From positions 1 through 7,527 of the forward strand of contig DKGO01000016.1 in assembly GCA_002453315.1 (NCBI GenBank): a stretch of 7,527 nt of DNA, in the 5' to 3' direction. Origin of the DNA: Caryophanales bacterium UBA6768. GTDB lineage: Bacteria; Bacillota; Bacilli; Bacillales_D; Amphibacillaceae. Positions 1-5,440 of this stretch are shown in pieces; within the stretch, counting starts at the first letter, position 1, and each line of letters starts with the position of its first letter. Under the pieces are notes generated by a model. The model saw only the letters and a list, made by a program, of their open reading frames with translations, was not told where the DNA came from and did no database searches. Both the position numbers and the translations under genes were made by a program.

Positions 1-102
1 AACGCGCGTCGTAACCGCGTGCTAAAATAAAGATCATTTCACCATATTTGTAACGCGCGTCGTGACCGCGTGCTAAATTATAGATGATTTCACCATATTC
101 GT
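1..102. repeat. 51-bp tandem repeat, two full copies, cut by the left edge
   Basis: Bases 1-51 and 52-102 are two copies of one 51-bp unit with 46 of 51 positions identical. A third copy begins at 103 but diverges after about 8 bases. The unit opens with a GC-rich stretch (AACGCGCGTCGT..CCGCGTGC) and ends AT-rich. The minus strand is open across both copies in one frame with a 17-residue period (core YGE-I--LARG-DARY). A TAA at about 123-125 closes that frame on its upstream side, and no start codon with a ribosome binding site is visible. All five differences between the copies would change an amino acid, which argues against a conserved protein. More copies may lie left of the window. The unit is not a family I recognise. 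Confidence 0.85.
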
Positions 103-172
103 AACGCGCATGTGGCGAGTGTTAACCTTGCGTTTATTTATCGTATTTGTTTCGCTTTCCAGTCAAGTTTCA

Positions 173-254
173 CCTTGTTACACGTTCCCAAACGAAATCA
201 ATCGCTCCCAAATGTAATGGAACTAATCCCTAACCATGGCTGTTCGCCCCCAAA
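173..254. repeat. Degenerate 20/21-bp periodic repeat
   Basis: Four consecutive units of 20, 20, 21 and 21 bp (173-192, 193-212, 213-233, 234-254) each end in a CCC-AA-type block: CGTTCCCAAA, CGCTCCCAAA, TAATCCCTAA and CGCCCCCAAA. Read on the minus strand, each unit begins TTTGGG(A/G)(A/G)CG or a degraded form of it. The rest of each unit is poorly conserved. It follows the 51-bp repeats directly, so the two may form one repetitive intergenic patch. No coding role is visible on either strand. The remaining bases up to the promoter at 342 are AT-rich and featureless. Confidence 0.5.
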
Positions 255-341
255 TTAATTGTTCAGAGCGTAAAGAATATTATTTTTTCAAATACATCCC
301 ACATTTTATAAAAATTAACAATGGCTATTTTTCTAAAACCC

Positions 342-370
342 TTCATGAATGAGTAGTTTCCCATTATAAT
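342..370 (+). promoter_or_regulatory. Sigma-A-type promoter for the alpha/beta hydrolase gene
   Basis: A perfect -10 TATAAT (365-370) lies 17 bp downstream of a weak -35 TTCATG (342-347, 3 of 6 matches). Transcription would start near 377, leaving a leader of about 35 nt that contains the ribosome binding site at about 394-403. The position fits the start at 412. The weak -35 is the main doubt. Confidence 0.5.
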
Positions 371-411
371 AGAGTTAGAGAGAACTGTTCCTTAAAAGGG
401 GGGGAACCAAC

Positions 412-1371
412 TTGAAGAAAAAAAGATTGATAAGTTTTGTTGCTATTTTATTAGCTTTACTTTTAATTATAGATGTAGGGGCTAGTGCTTATTTTTATCA
501 TTTAGTTATTAAGCGTGGCCCGAAGGATTTTTTACAAGGAAATGAAGACTTGGAAGTGTCGGCTGAAACGATGGATGTTTTTCTCGAAGGTGATTGGATT
601 GATTGGACGAACAATCAAAATTTTGAAACGATGGAGATGGCTTCTTTTGATGGATTGTCACTTAGGGGCTATTATTTAGAAGCGGAAAAACCGACGAATC
701 GTACAGTGGTTTTTGCCCATGGGTATCTTGGTCATGCATTTGATATGGGTTTGTTTGGTGAATATTATTATGAACAACTTGGCTTTAATATGTTTACTCC
801 TGATTTACGTGGTCACGGGGCAAGTGGTGGAGATTATTATGGATTTGGTTGGCATGATCGGTTGGACTTAATTGATTGGATCAATTTAATCATTGAGAAA
901 CAAGGGCCAGATTCAGAAATTGTGTTACATGGGCTCTCGATGGGGGCGGCCACTGTTTTAATGGCAAGTGGTGAGAAATTGCCTGAACAAGTAAAGGTCA
1001 TTATAGCTGATAGTCCATACAGTTCGGTCTATGATTTGTTTGCTTACCAAATGAATCGGATGTATCATTTGCCTGATAAGCCTGTTTTACCAACATTAAG
1101 TATATTAACGAATTATTGGGCGAACTATTCTTTAACTGAAGCTTCAGCATTGAATCAGGTAAAAAAAGCAACTGTCCCAATTTTATTTATGACAGGGGAA
1201 GCAGATACGTTCGTACCAACAGAAATGGCGAAAGAAATTTATGAACAAACCAGTAGTGAAAAAGAATTTTATTCATTTCCTAGTGCAAACCACGGTGAAT
1301 CAATCGTTTTATATCATGATGAATATTTAAAGAAAATGACGAGTTTTATAGGAAAATATTTATCTTTTTAA
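412..1371 (+). CDS. Membrane-anchored alpha/beta hydrolase (YqkD-like serine hydrolase)
   Basis: This is a 319-residue protein of the alpha/beta-hydrolase fold, close in layout to B. subtilis YqkD. Residues 6-29 form one hydrophobic segment after MKKKR, which suggests an N-terminal anchor or uncleaved signal with the catalytic domain outside the cell. The oxyanion motif HGY is at 103-105 and GHGASGG at 134-140. The nucleophile elbow GLSMG gives Ser176, TGEADTFVP gives the acid Asp265, and ANHGES gives His294, so the triad is complete. The substrate cannot be told from sequence; esterase, lipase or peptidase activity are all possible. The start is TTG at 412, preceded by an AAAAGGGGGGG ribosome binding site at about 8 nt. 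No in-frame ATG would keep the membrane segment. The gene has its own promoter and terminator and so looks monocistronic. Confidence 0.88.
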   Translation: MKKKRLISFVAILLALLLIIDVGASAYFYHLVIKRGPKDFLQGNEDLEVSAETMDVFLEGDWIDWTNNQNFETMEMASFDGLSLRGYYLEAEKPTNRTVVFAHGYLGHAFDMGLFGEYYYEQLGFNMFTPDLRGHGASGGDYYGFGWHDRLDLIDWINLIIEKQGPDSEIVLHGLSMGAATVLMASGEKLPEQVKVIIADSPYSSVYDLFAYQMNRMYHLPDKPVLPTLSILTNYWANYSLTEASALNQVKKATVPILFMTGEADTFVPTEMAKEIYEQTSSEKEFYSFPSANHGESIVLYHDEYLKKMTSFIGKYLSF

Positions 1372-1387
1372 AATATTAATGCCTTTT

Positions 1388-1418
1388 AAACAACGGCTGA
1401 ATTTTCCGTTGTTTTTTT
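1388..1418 (+). terminator. Rho-independent terminator of the alpha/beta hydrolase gene
   Basis: A perfect 9-bp stem (AAACAACGG at 1388-1396 with CCGTTGTTT at 1406-1414) encloses a 9-nt loop, and the T-run at 1412-1418 follows directly. It lies 16 nt after the stop codon. Confidence 0.9.
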
Positions 1419-1474
1419 ATGAGTATTTAACAAAAAAATAATCGAGTAAATAGAGAATAACAGCAATAAGCCTA

Positions 1475-1504
1475 TTGTGGATCGATAAAATGTGGTAGTA
1501 TTTA
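1475..1504 (+). promoter_or_regulatory. Possible promoter of the DinB-family gene
   Basis: TTGTGG (1475-1480) resembles a -35 box. It is followed by TAGTAT (1496-1501, 15-bp spacer) or TATTTA (1499-1504, 18-bp spacer). Neither arrangement is ideal. A promoter is expected here because the upstream gene ends in a strong terminator. Confidence 0.3.
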
Positions 1505-1547
1505 ATTAAATTGAAGAATATATTAATGAAGGAAAGGAAAATTGAAA

Positions 1548-2060
1548 ATGGACGTAAAATTTCCGATTGGAGAATTAGAGATTCCAGAAGAAGTAACATT
1601 AGAAAATGTTCAGGAATGGTTGAAGGAGATAGAAACGTATACGACTCGATTAAGGGAAACAGTCGATGGATTAAATGATGAAAATTTAAATAAAAAATAT
1701 CGTCATGATAGTTGGACAGTGCGTCAACTTGTGCATCACATTGCAGATTCTCAGTTGAACATGTATCAGCGTTTGAAGATGGCTTTAACTGATGACAATC
1801 CAACAGTTTCGACTTTTGATCAAGATAAATGGGCAACCCAACCAGATACAAGTCTACCCGTAGAGTGTTCTATTAAAATGTTAGAAGGTATAAATGAGCG
1901 TATCGTGTCATTAGGTAACACTTTAACTGAAGAACAATTGCTTCGGGTTTTTACGCTGCAAAATAGTGGTGAAATCAAAGTAGCAAGCAAAATTGCAAAA
2001 TTGGCTTGGCATGAAGAACACCACTTAGCACATATAAAAATTGCTTTGTCCAAAAGTTAA
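1548..2060 (+). CDS. DinB-superfamily metal protein, putative bacillithiol S-transferase (YfiT/BstA-like)
   Basis: This 170-residue protein matches B. subtilis YfiT/BstA in length and in its landmarks: FPIGE near the N-terminus, SWTVRQLVHHIADS in the first third, and WHEEHHLAHI at the C-terminus. The three metal-binding histidines of the YfiT four-helix bundle are present as His64, His158 and His162. Proteins of this group are cytosolic. Several are known to transfer bacillithiol, the low-molecular-weight thiol of Bacilli, to electrophiles and antibiotics; others remain annotated as putative metal-dependent hydrolases. The ATG at 1548 is chosen over the in-frame TTG at 1542 because the ribosome binding site GAAGGAAAGG ends at 1538, giving 9 nt to the ATG but only 3 to the TTG. 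The resulting N-terminus also aligns with YfiT. The gene appears monocistronic. Confidence 0.87.
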   Translation: MDVKFPIGELEIPEEVTLENVQEWLKEIETYTTRLRETVDGLNDENLNKKYRHDSWTVRQLVHHIADSQLNMYQRLKMALTDDNPTVSTFDQDKWATQPDTSLPVECSIKMLEGINERIVSLGNTLTEEQLLRVFTLQNSGEIKVASKIAKLAWHEEHHLAHIKIALSKS

Positions 2061-2343
2061 TTACAGAGTATGATTAACTTACAAATTGAATAACTCCCTT
2101 ATCTTATTTCGGGCACAAATTGTTGTATCAATCATTTTGGCAAAGATGGTGAATTTAATGAAAGGGCTTACAACTTTATTATAGGAATTGCCTTAGCTGG
2201 GTGTAGTCAGTGGAAACGAATCAACATTTGCAAAAAAATTACAATAATTCATGGGATAGTCATCCCGCCATCGTGAAACAAAAATACAATGATGGACAAT
2301 ACAATCCGAGGAAATGAATGAAAGCTAGATTGAAATAATATCT
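2061..2343 (+). pseudogene. Gap of about 300 bp with possible decayed coding sequence
   Basis: No intact gene is visible. The gap opens with an 8-bp inverted repeat spanning the preceding stop codon (AAGTTAAT 2054-2061, ATTAACTT 2073-2080) that lacks a T-run. Two short open stretches read like protein. The frame from 2094 gives NFIIGIALAG at 2172-2201. Switching frame near 2200 then gives GVVSGNESTFAKKLQ and a stop, which together resemble a P-loop kinase start (consensus GxSGSGKSTFAKKL) with the key Gly and Lys replaced by Asn and Glu. A third frame, with GTG at 2210 and TGA at 2315-2317, encodes 35 hydrophilic residues including SWDSHPAIVKQKYNDGQYNP. Either a gene has decayed here or a small ORF exists; the evidence does not decide between them. 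The parent gene is not identified. Confidence 0.3.
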
Positions 2344-2359
2344 AAGGAGAGGGATATAC

Positions 2360-2752
2360 ATGTTTTTGTTCATGGTTCCTGTCATGATCATTATTTTACT
2401 ATATTTTTCAATAGGTTATTTTATTTTTAAACGGAAATTAAACATTGTGGAAAAAAGATTATATCCTTTTTCAAAAAACAGAAGCAAAGTATTTTTGGTA
2501 CTTGAATTTATTTCTATTGCTACATTTGCGGTCATTAGTGTCATTTATATAAATCATTTGGATACAATCGACTTTTCTCCAACTTTCATTCCTAAATTAT
2601 CAATTATATTGTTTCTCGTTATTCAATTAATTAGAGGGTCGGAACTTTGGGTGTTTAACCGGGAGGAAAAGTCCTATTATTATCAATCTCTTGGTGCTAT
2701 GATGCTATTTTCGATATTTGTTTATTTTCATTATGTGGAAAGTTATTTATGA
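2360..2752 (+). CDS. Small four-helix membrane protein, DUF4181-like
   Basis: This is a 130-residue integral membrane protein with four hydrophobic segments at about 1-23, 44-63, 78-92 and 110-126. A basic stretch (FKRKLNIVEKR) follows the first helix. A polar motif, RGSELWVFNREEKSYYY (92-108), sits between helices three and four. That conserved E-W-x(3)-R-E-x-K pattern and the overall size fit the DUF4181 family found in Bacillaceae, whose function is unknown. The ATG start is supported by a strong AAGGAGAGGG ribosome binding site (2344-2353). Another small membrane protein follows after 58 nt but seems to have its own promoter. No active-site residues or transporter signature are visible. 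The family call comes from recalled motif similarity and is moderate. Confidence 0.72.
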   Translation: MFLFMVPVMIIILLYFSIGYFIFKRKLNIVEKRLYPFSKNRSKVFLVLEFISIATFAVISVIYINHLDTIDFSPTFIPKLSIILFLVIQLIRGSELWVFNREEKSYYYQSLGAMMLFSIFVYFHYVESYL

Positions 2753-2761
2753 TAGTTAATT

Positions 2762-2790
2762 TTGACACAATTGCTGAAGGAATTTTTAAT
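2762..2790 (+). promoter_or_regulatory. Strong sigma-A promoter between the two small membrane-protein genes
   Basis: A perfect -35 TTGACA (2762-2767) is followed after exactly 17 bp by TTTAAT (2785-2790, 5 of 6 matches). Transcription would begin near 2797, right at the ribosome binding site AAAGGA, leaving a leader of only about 14 nt. The match is the best in the window. The very short leader is the main reason for caution. Confidence 0.5.
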
Positions 2791-2810
2791 ATAAGGGAAA
2801 GGACGGTTTT

Positions 2811-3218
2811 ATGAAAAATTTTCTTTATTATTTTGGATGGACTTTTATGATCAGTTTTATTATTTATCTCGGGACTAAGTATCAAATACAATTACAAAAA
2901 GAAATGAGTCAAACGATGGAACCGGGAAAATATCTTTCCTTTTCTGTTCTCTTTCCTATTATTATTGGACTTTTTTTAGGATTACCGAGACTCATCAATA
3001 AAATAAAACAACAAAAAGAATGGACAATCAACTGGATGAAACTCTTGGTGATTGGACTTCCAACATTACTCGTCATATTCATTTATTTATTTTTATATCA
3101 AATTCCTGAAAGCATCCTCCCATTCATACCAGAACAAATCTTCCTACGGAATCAAACGATTCATGTAGTAGCTGGTGTAGTGTTTGGGTATGTTTTGTTA
3201 GATAGTCTCAAGGAATGA
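2811..3218 (+). CDS. Small four-helix membrane protein of unknown function
   Basis: This 135-residue protein has four hydrophobic segments at about 3-21, 42-60, 75-96 and 115-132. A charged loop (RLINKIKQQKEW) lies between the second and third, and a proline-rich polar loop (IPESILPFIPEQ) between the third and fourth. The family is not recognised and no catalytic motif is visible. The ATG start has an AAAGGA ribosome binding site at 2798-2803, about 7 nt upstream. It follows the DUF4181-like gene on the same strand and is similar in size and topology, though no sequence similarity between them is apparent by eye. A strong promoter lies directly in front. The next gene is on the opposite strand. 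Confidence 0.7.
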   Translation: MKNFLYYFGWTFMISFIIYLGTKYQIQLQKEMSQTMEPGKYLSFSVLFPIIIGLFLGLPRLINKIKQQKEWTINWMKLLVIGLPTLLVIFIYLFLYQIPESILPFIPEQIFLRNQTIHVVAGVVFGYVLLDSLKE

Positions 3219-3408
3219 TATAGTTTTTCATAAAAATTTTCTATCATCACTAGGGGACTAAAGGAGATACACTAGTATAAGAAACATTAATGCTATCGGA
3301 ACAAAAATGCTTTATCATAAGAAGGCTTTAATAAAAGAAGATGCATTAGATGCTATCCAAGAAACATCTTATAATGCTTTATTATTTATTTATTAAATTG
3401 TAATGTGT
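3219..3408. other. Intergenic region with an orphan ribosome binding site and coding-like remnant
   Basis: No intact gene is found. An AAAGGAG (3260-3266) stands alone, with no start codon at usable distance. The frame 3262-3396 is open for 44 codons. Its only ATG, at 3307, gives 29 residues (MLYHKKALIKEDALDAIQET, then seven mostly hydrophobic residues). It reads like protein but lacks a ribosome binding site at the right place. ATTAATGCTATC (3286-3297) and ATTAGATGCTATC (3345-3357) are near-copies, each followed by ATGCTTTAT further on, so the stretch may contain an old duplication. A weak AT-only hairpin lies just after the stop of the upstream membrane-protein gene. Confidence 0.3.
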
Positions 3409-3439
3409 AAAAAAAGAGGAGGGATTACAGTCTCTCCTC
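3409..3439 (-). terminator. Rho-independent terminator of the CPBP protease gene
   Basis: Read on the minus strand, a 9-bp stem with one G-U pair (3431-3439 with 3416-3424, GAGGAGAGA/TCCCTCCTC) and a 6-nt loop runs straight into seven Ts (3415-3409). It lies about 65 nt beyond the stop codon at 3504. On the plus strand the nearest T-run is 12 nt past the stem, so it would terminate poorly in that direction. Confidence 0.85.
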
Positions 3440-3503
3440 CTTGTTATCTATATTTTTTTAGCTTCAATTCCTATTCCAGACATTTAATTGACAGACCCTC
3501 ACC

Positions 3504-4154
3504 TTAAAATACGCTTGGCACCACGATATAATTGCTTAATCCATACAATCCATGTAACAGGACACTAGCATAAACTGAATCAGTCTTATTCCGAACGATC
3601 CCTAAAATAAAACCCATCACTAATGCAAAACTCATGGCAGCTATTCCGTTAATAAAATCAAAAGAAGTTTGGTTGATAAAAACATCTATGATTAGAGAGG
3701 GAATGAAGTGGAGTAGTCCAAACCCAATCGTTGCTATCCAGATGCCAAATCTTGATTGGATAAACCCACGCCAGAAAAGTTCCTCCCCGAAGGCAACAAA
3801 AATGAGCTGGAAAAAGATTGTCGTTAAAGGTGGAAGTTGTAAAGTTAAAGGTCCCTCTGTTAAAAAAGCAACAAAGCGAAAAAATGTAATAACGAAAAGG
3901 AGTACCGCAACATGCCATAATACATGTCTTTTCCACTTACCGACGTGGAGACCAAACCACTGTCTTGGTTTTTTGCTAAAAAAGAAATAGGTAAAAAAAA
4001 GGAGATAATTTGCACTTACCCCTAAATAATTCCATGCAAAAATATCCCTTTGCCATGCCATTAAGTTTTGTTCTCCAATTGATATGATTGATGGAATCAC
4101 TAATAAGCAAAATAGAACGATAATCCATCCCATTGCCTTAACTAGATTTGTCAT
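3504..4154 (-). CDS. CPBP-family intramembrane glutamic endopeptidase (CAAX/ABI type)
   Basis: This is a 216-residue polytopic membrane protein with the motifs of the CPBP (CAAX protease and bacteriocin-processing) family. EELFWR (124-129) supplies the paired glutamates and arginine of motif 1, FGLLH (145-149) is motif 2, and HGLYGLSN (201-208) is the C-terminal histidine/asparagine motif. About six or seven hydrophobic segments flank these, starting at 7-26. Such enzymes cleave peptide bonds inside the membrane. In Bacilli and lactic-acid bacteria different members act in bacteriocin self-immunity, anti-sigma or peptide processing, or have no known target. The substrate cannot be inferred here, and no bacteriocin precursor is visible nearby. 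The ATG at 4154 has an AAGGAG ribosome binding site (4161-4166) at 6-7 nt. The gene is followed by a good terminator. Confidence 0.88.
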   Translation of the reverse strand: MTNLVKAMGWIIVLFCLLVIPSIISIGEQNLMAWQRDIFAWNYLGVSANYLLFFTYFFFSKKPRQWFGLHVGKWKRHVLWHVAVLLFVITFFRFVAFLTEGPLTLQLPPLTTIFFQLIFVAFGEELFWRGFIQSRFGIWIATIGFGLLHFIPSLIIDVFINQTSFDFINGIAAMSFALVMGFILGIVRNKTDSVYASVLLHGLYGLSNYIVVPSVF

Positions 4155-4235
4155 GTTTAACTCCTTAACATGATGCCTTGTTAAAATACTTTTTGTTAAA
4201 AAATTACTAACGCTAGCCTGATAAAAATCATTTTA

Positions 4236-4362
4236 CTGTGTGGAACTTCGGCTCAAGCCCTTCTATGAACACGACATTCTTGTGTCTATTTTGGCCCCAA
4301 AGTCTTCGGTGGGATGAGCATTTTCACGCGGTCCCTGGACGTGATCTTACCCACAGGATCCC
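4236..4362. other. GC-rich island between the dat and CPBP genes
   Basis: About 124 bases here are roughly 52% G+C by hand count, in the middle of clearly AT-rich flanks. On the minus strand one frame reads GDPVGKITSRDRVKMLIPPK, then TLGPK and a TAG; stop codons in the adjoining 19-bp repeat close it upstream, and only GTG could start it. The plus strand can form a hairpin ACACGA/TTGTGT (4269-4285). It could be a remnant of transferred coding DNA, a dispersed repeat or a structured RNA. I do not recognise it. Confidence 0.35.
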
Positions 4363-4411
4363 CGTATTTTTATCAATCAAACGTATTTTTATCAATCAAA
4401 CGTATTTTTTT
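4363..4411. repeat. 19-bp tandem repeat, about 2.5 copies
   Basis: CGTATTTTTATCAATCAAA occurs exactly at 4363-4381 and again at 4382-4400. A third partial copy (CGTATTTTTT) starts at 4401 and reaches the stop codon of the aminotransferase gene. The copies are identical, so the expansion is recent or prone to slippage. It lies directly downstream of the dat stop codon on the minus strand, where a terminator would be expected; none is seen. Confidence 0.85.
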
Positions 4412-5265
4412 CACACGGAAATCTGTGCATCTTTTTCATATGCCTGTTGTAATTGCTTTGTGAAAACCCCTGGCTTTCTTGAATCAACATCACGTTCATC
4501 AACGGAAACGATTGGTATTATTTCTGAAATACTACTCGTTAGAAATAGTTCATCTGCTTCATATAAATCTTTTTTCGTGAAAGCTTCTTCTACTACTTTC
4601 ATCGATAAACTTTCCGCAAGTCCAATGACTTTATCACGGACACAGCCACGTAAAATTCGATTTGTTGGTGGGTGGGTGTAGATAACCTCGTTCTTTACAA
4701 GAAAAATATTGGAAGAACTGCATTCTGTAACGGTGTCATCATCAAGGAAAATTGCTTCATAACAGTTGTTTTCAATTGCTGCTTGTTTCGCCAAAATGTT
4801 TGGCAATAAATTTAAGCTTTTAATATGACATTTTTTCCACCGGTCATCTGGTAGCGTGATTGTATTTACACCATTCGTTACTTCATTTATAGGTCGTGGT
4901 CGATTTTGAATATAGGCATAAATATTCGGTTCGATTCCTTTTGGAAAAGGATGATTGCGTTCTGCAGAACCACGGGAAATTTGTAAATATATGAAACTAT
5001 CAGTATTTACTTCATTTTTTTCCACAAGTTTATGGAGTAGTTGACTCATTTGTTCGGGTGTTTCCTTAATCGAGATGGAAACGGAGTCGAGTGAACGATA
5101 CAGGCGGGCAATATGTTCCTCAAGTAAGTACACATTCCCCCTATAAATTCGAATGACCTCGTATACACCATCACCGAACTGTAAAGCCCTTTCTTCATAA
5201 GGGAAAAGTAACCAATCTTTATGAATTAATTTACCTTGCGATAACACGATTGAATAATGTGACAA
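4411..5265 (-). CDS. dat: D-amino-acid (D-alanine) aminotransferase
   Basis: A PLP-dependent fold-type IV transaminase of 284 residues (EC 2.6.1.21) that interconverts D-alanine and 2-oxoglutarate with pyruvate and D-glutamate, supplying D-amino acids for the cell wall. Numbering from the longer GTG form, FGDGVYEV places the substrate tyrosine at 41, RNH (109-111) is the carboxylate-binding trap, and HIKSLNLL carries the PLP lysine at 155. TECSSSN has the cofactor-contacting glutamate at 187, and LTSSISEI (248-255) binds phosphate or substrate. The RNH trap separates D-alanine aminotransferase from branched-chain (IlvE) and aminodeoxychorismate lyase relatives. TTG at 5265 is preferred because GGAGGGGG (5281-5274) lies 8 nt upstream. 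The in-frame GTG at 5283 would put that ribosome binding site inside the gene. Divergent from queG. No downstream terminator is seen. Confidence 0.92.
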   Translation of the reverse strand: MSHYSIVLSQGKLIHKDWLLFPYEERALQFGDGVYEVIRIYRGNVYLLEEHIARLYRSLDSVSISIKETPEQMSQLLHKLVEKNEVNTDSFIYLQISRGSAERNHPFPKGIEPNIYAYIQNRPRPINEVTNGVNTITLPDDRWKKCHIKSLNLLPNILAKQAAIENNCYEAIFLDDDTVTECSSSNIFLVKNEVIYTHPPTNRILRGCVRDKVIGLAESLSMKVVEEAFTKKDLYEADELFLTSSISEIIPIVSVDERDVDSRKPGVFTKQLQQAYEKDAQISV

Positions 5266-5372
5266 TGGAAATTCCCCCTCCACGTTTCAATAATCCTCTA
5301 TTATTGTATGTAACCGACTGATGAAAGTTACCTATCCATAGTGTACATTGTCTGTATCGGTAAATATACTGA

Positions 5373-5406
5373 AATGATTGTTTTACTTAAAAAAATCATT
5401 CATAAT
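5373..5406 (+). promoter_or_regulatory. Probable queG promoter with overlapping inverted repeat
   Basis: TTGTTT (5378-5383) and CATAAT (5401-5406) are spaced by 17 bp and match sigma-A boxes at 4 and 5 of 6 positions. Transcription would start near 5413, upstream of the ribosome binding site at 5426-5434. A perfect 7-bp inverted repeat, AATGATT (5373-5379) and AATCATT (5394-5400), spans the -35 and spacer and could be an operator. AT-rich inverted repeats of this length also arise by chance. Confidence 0.45.
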
Positions 5407-5440
5407 AACAGAGTAACCATTGTTTAAAGAGGTGTTGAGA

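Noticed and set aside
63..71. Shared 9-mer GACCGCGTG between the 51-bp repeat and the minus strand of the GC-rich island near 4330
   Set aside because: The similarity does not extend beyond the 9-mer, so chance is sufficient.
1..254. A CRISPR array or origin-type iterons from the repeats at the left edge
   Set aside because: The 51-bp units are directly adjacent with no unique spacers, the 20/21-bp units are too degenerate, and no cas or replication gene is in the window.
1417..1851. A 144-codon minus-strand open frame opposite the DinB-family gene
   Set aside because: It overlaps a clear plus-strand gene and its terminator, has no ribosome binding site, and the translation shows no family signature.
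3409..3458. A bidirectional terminator serving the plus-strand membrane-protein gene
   Set aside because: In the plus direction the T-run begins about 12 nt after the stem, too far for standard intrinsic termination; only the minus-strand reading is good.
2360..4154. A bacteriocin or immunity cluster (small membrane proteins plus CPBP protease)
   Set aside because: No precursor peptide with a leader, no ABC exporter and no modification enzyme are visible, and the CPBP gene is on the opposite strand with its own terminator.
4238..4681. A 147-codon plus-strand open frame antisense to the 3' end of dat
   Set aside because: More than half lies over well-supported dat coding sequence, the product has low-complexity Ser/Thr-rich stretches, and no ribosome binding site is present.
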